From Salmonella bongori NCTC 12419 (lineage in GTDB: Bacteria > Pseudomonadota > Gammaproteobacteria > Enterobacterales > Enterobacteriaceae), in assembly GCF_000252995.1 (NCBI RefSeq), contig NC_015761.1:2232001-2296000 (forward strand): DNA of 64,000 nucleotides. The letters are read 5' to 3'. The notes beneath the pieces were generated by a model. The model was not told where the DNA came from, made no database searches, and worked only from the letters and a program-made list of their open reading frames with translations. The translations under genes were made by a program, and so were the position numbers. Shown piece after piece: positions 62,208 through 64,000 of the stretch (position 1 is its first letter; each line of letters opens with the position of its first letter).

Positions 62208-62258
62208 ACCCCACATTATACGGGGTACTGCCCTAAAAAAGCAGTACCTCGTTTAGGG
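62208..62258 (-). promoter_or_regulatory. menF promoter with overlapping dyad
   Basis: A perfect -10 TATAAT is read on the minus strand at 62215-62220. Directly upstream is a 10-bp inverted repeat, GAGGTACTGC / GCAGTACCCC (62222-62250, one mismatch, 9-base centre), covering the -35 and spacer. A second, overlapping repeat CTCCCTAAA... / TTTAGGG uses part of the same bases (62231-62237 with 62252-62258). The position over the promoter suggests an operator rather than a terminator (inference). Confidence 0.6.
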
Positions 62259-62289
62259 AGGGTTGCGATTCTGTTCAGACAGCGGAAAT

Positions 62290-62595
62290 TTAGCGTCGTG
62301 CCAGCAGCAATCCAAGTACCAGTCCTACCGCCGCGCCTACGCCAATACCCTGCCAGGGTTTTTCATGAACGTAGTCATCTGCTTTATAAACGGCCTGTTT
62401 TGCCCGGTAATAATAGCTGTCCGACGCATGGCTTACGCGGTTTTTCACCTCTTCCAGCGCCTTTTCCGCGCGTGCTTTCAGTTCAATGTATTTTTGATCG
62501 GCGGGATCGCCTGAGGAACGTAAAATCTCTTCCAGCGTTTCGCTGAGCAAAGTCAGATCATCATCAACGCGTGATTCACCAAATTGATATGACAT
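62290..62595 (-). CDS. elaB: ElaB, C-tail anchored inner-membrane protein
   Basis: 101 residues from the ATG at 62595 (MSYQFGESRVDDD). An 8-codon extension is less likely. The soluble N-terminal helical part is rich in charged residues, followed by a C-terminal membrane anchor (GIGVGAAVGLVLGLLLARR). YqjD/ElaB/YgaM family, associated with ribosomes and stationary phase/stress tolerance under RpoS in E. coli. Confidence 0.93.
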   Translation of the reverse strand: MSYQFGESRVDDDLTLLSETLEEILRSSGDPADQKYIELKARAEKALEEVKNRVSHASDSYYYRAKQAVYKADDYVHEKPWQGIGVGAAVGLVLGLLLARR

Positions 62596-62649
62596 TCTCA
62601 TTCTCCGTTGTGTTAACACCTGCCCCTAACTATAGTCAACGGTTTCGGT

Positions 62650-63111
62650 TTATGCCTGATGAACCTCCCGCGCCATTCCCCGATGCGGAATGCCGTCTTC
62701 GTCATATACATCGGTGACCGGGATAAAACCAAAACGCGCATAAAAATGTTGCAGATGTGCCTGCGCGCCCAGATACAGCGGCTTATCCGGCCAATACTGC
62801 CTACAGGACTCCAGCGTTTTTGTCATTAGTTGTTGGCCCACTTGCGCCCCTCGCCAGGCGTCGCTGACTATCACCCGGCCAATGACAACCGGGTCTGACT
62901 CATTATCGCTTTTCAGAATCCTCGCATACGCTATCAATTCATCCTGATACCACCCCAGAATATGACGATTGTCACCGACCAAATCATCGCCATCCACATC
63001 CAGGTAAGGACAGCGCTGTTCTACCACAAAAACCGCACAGCGCAATTTAAGTAACGCATAAAGTTGAGGAACGGTAAGTTCGCTATGATGAAGATCCTGC
63101 CAGTGAATCAT
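62650..63111 (-). CDS. elaA: ElaA, GNAT family N-acetyltransferase
   Basis: 153 residues with the acetyl-CoA binding motif region RVIVSDAWRGAQVGQQLM and the family start MIHWQDLHHSELTVPQLYALLKLR. The substrate is not established. Divergent from rbn, with 61 bp between. Confidence 0.92.
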   Translation of the reverse strand: MIHWQDLHHSELTVPQLYALLKLRCAVFVVEQRCPYLDVDGDDLVGDNRHILGWYQDELIAYARILKSDNESDPVVIGRVIVSDAWRGAQVGQQLMTKTLESCRQYWPDKPLYLGAQAHLQHFYARFGFIPVTDVYDEDGIPHRGMAREVHQA

Positions 63112-63172
63112 GATGCGCTCCTGTGTTGTGGTAACCTTGGGCTAAACAATAACCAAACGTGTTAAGGACAAG

Positions 63173-64000
63173 ATGGAATTCATTTTTTTAGGCACGTCCG
63201 CAGGCGTTCCCACTCGTTCACGCAATGTAACGGCAATTTTATTACACCTGCAACATCCCACACAGCCAGGAGTATGGCTTTTTGATTGCGGCGAAGGGAC
63301 ACAGCATCAAATGCTTAATACCGCATTTCATCCCGGTAAGCTTGAGCGCATTTTTATTAGTCACCTTCACGGGGATCATGTGTTTGGTCTGCCGGGGCTG
63401 TTATGCAGCCGTTCGATGGCGGGCAATCCCCATCCGCTAACCGTGTACGGCCCTAAAGGCGTACGCGAGTTTATTGAAACCACGCTACGCCTTAGCGGTT
63501 CATGGACTGATTTTCCGTTGCACATAGAAGAGATTAGCGAGGGGGAGATCCTTGACGATGGCCTGCATAAAGTCACTGCATTCAGGCTGGCGCATCCACT
63601 GGAGTGCTACGGATATCGCATTGTTGAACATGACAAACCTGGTGCGCTGAATGCCAAAGCGTTAAAAGCCGCGGGTGTCACGCCCGGCCCACTGTTTCAA
63701 ACGTTAAAAGCCGGGAAAACCGTCACACTTGCCGATGGGCGTCAGATCAACGGTGCCGATTATCTTGCTCCCGCCGTGGCCGGGAAATCAGTGGCGATTT
63801 TCGGCGATACCGCGCCCTGTGACGCCGCCCTCGCGCTGGCACAAGGTGTGGATGTAATGGTGCATGAAACAACGCTGGATGCCTCAATGGAAGCCAGGGC
63901 CAACAGTCGCGGACACAGCTCTACGCGTCAGGCGGCGACGCTGGCGCGGGAGGCCGCCGTCGGTCGACTGATCATGACCCACATTAGCTCACGCTATGAC
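63173..64000 (+). CDS. rbn: Rbn (ElaC), ribonuclease BN / RNase Z family (3' end outside window)
   Basis: Zinc-dependent metallo-beta-lactamase-fold ribonuclease with endo- and exonuclease activity in tRNA 3' processing. 276 codons are visible of about 305. Metal-binding motif HLHGDH at 64-69, further ligands in FGDTAPCD and near GHSSTRQAA. Start ATG at 63173 (MEFIFLGTSAGVPTRS) with AAGGACAAG upstream. Truncated only by the window edge. Confidence 0.95.
   Translation, partial: MEFIFLGTSAGVPTRSRNVTAILLHLQHPTQPGVWLFDCGEGTQHQMLNTAFHPGKLERIFISHLHGDHVFGLPGLLCSRSMAGNPHPLTVYGPKGVREFIETTLRLSGSWTDFPLHIEEISEGEILDDGLHKVTAFRLAHPLECYGYRIVEHDKPGALNAKALKAAGVTPGPLFQTLKAGKTVTLADGRQINGADYLAPAVAGKSVAIFGDTAPCDAALALAQGVDVMVHETTLDASMEARANSRGHSSTRQAATLAREAAVGRLIMTHISSRYD

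Overview
The window is a stretch of enterobacterial core chromosome and the gene set points firmly to Salmonella. It has pmrD next to a complete arnBCADTEF operon, an OmpC, RcsDBC and MicF of Salmonella type, and an uncharacterised MFS/LysR pair between yfaE and glpQ. Compared with my memory of S. Typhimurium LT2, several proteins (ArnB, Ada, Ais) differ at a noticeable number of residues. Gene blocks I would expect in subspecies I (a sugar-acid cluster between gyrA and ubiG, the rhm rhamnonate genes beside yfaY) are absent. I therefore infer a Salmonella other than a typical subspecies I strain, with moderate confidence. No CRISPR array, tRNA, rRNA, prophage or intact insertion sequence is visible.

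Left end, 1-10.6 kb, minus strand: one long operon, napFDAGHBC-ccmABCDEF, for periplasmic nitrate reductase followed by cytochrome c maturation, with ccmF cut by the window edge. A NarP/NarL 7-2-7 site and an FNR-like site lie before napF. An ERIC repeat has landed between napH and napB and now encodes the last residues of NapH. Then come eco (ecotin), a STAS-less SulP transporter, yojI, the ada-alkB repair operon and apbE.

17.6-25.7 kb: ompC with three OmpR boxes, the divergent antisense RNA micF, and the Rcs envelope-stress phosphorelay rcsD-rcsB facing rcsC. 25.8-33.5 kb: gyrA (quinolone-sensitive residues), ubiG, then nrdA-nrdB-yfaE with NrdR-like and DnaA boxes. 33.5-42.6 kb: the MFS/LysR pair, then the glycerol-3-phosphate regulon (glpTQ divergent from glpABC) with CRP and GlpR sites.

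42.8-47.2 kb is the most variable part: an Rpn-family nuclease gene with 12-bp tandem repeats, a REP interrupted by a palindromic insert, yfaY, yfaZ, nudI and ais. 47.4-55.1 kb: the PmrA-controlled arn operon, which adds L-Ara4N to lipid A, and the convergent connector gene pmrD. 55.2-62.2 kb: the menaquinone operon menFDHBCE, whose promoter is overlapped by a strong dyad. The right end has elaB, elaA and the 5' part of rbn.

Most of the window is well-known biology. I did not find a convincing new multi-gene system. The items most worth a second look are the ERIC insertion in nap, the interrupted REP and the repeat-bearing Rpn gene beside it, the dyad over the menF promoter, and the uncharacterised SulP and MFS/LysR genes.
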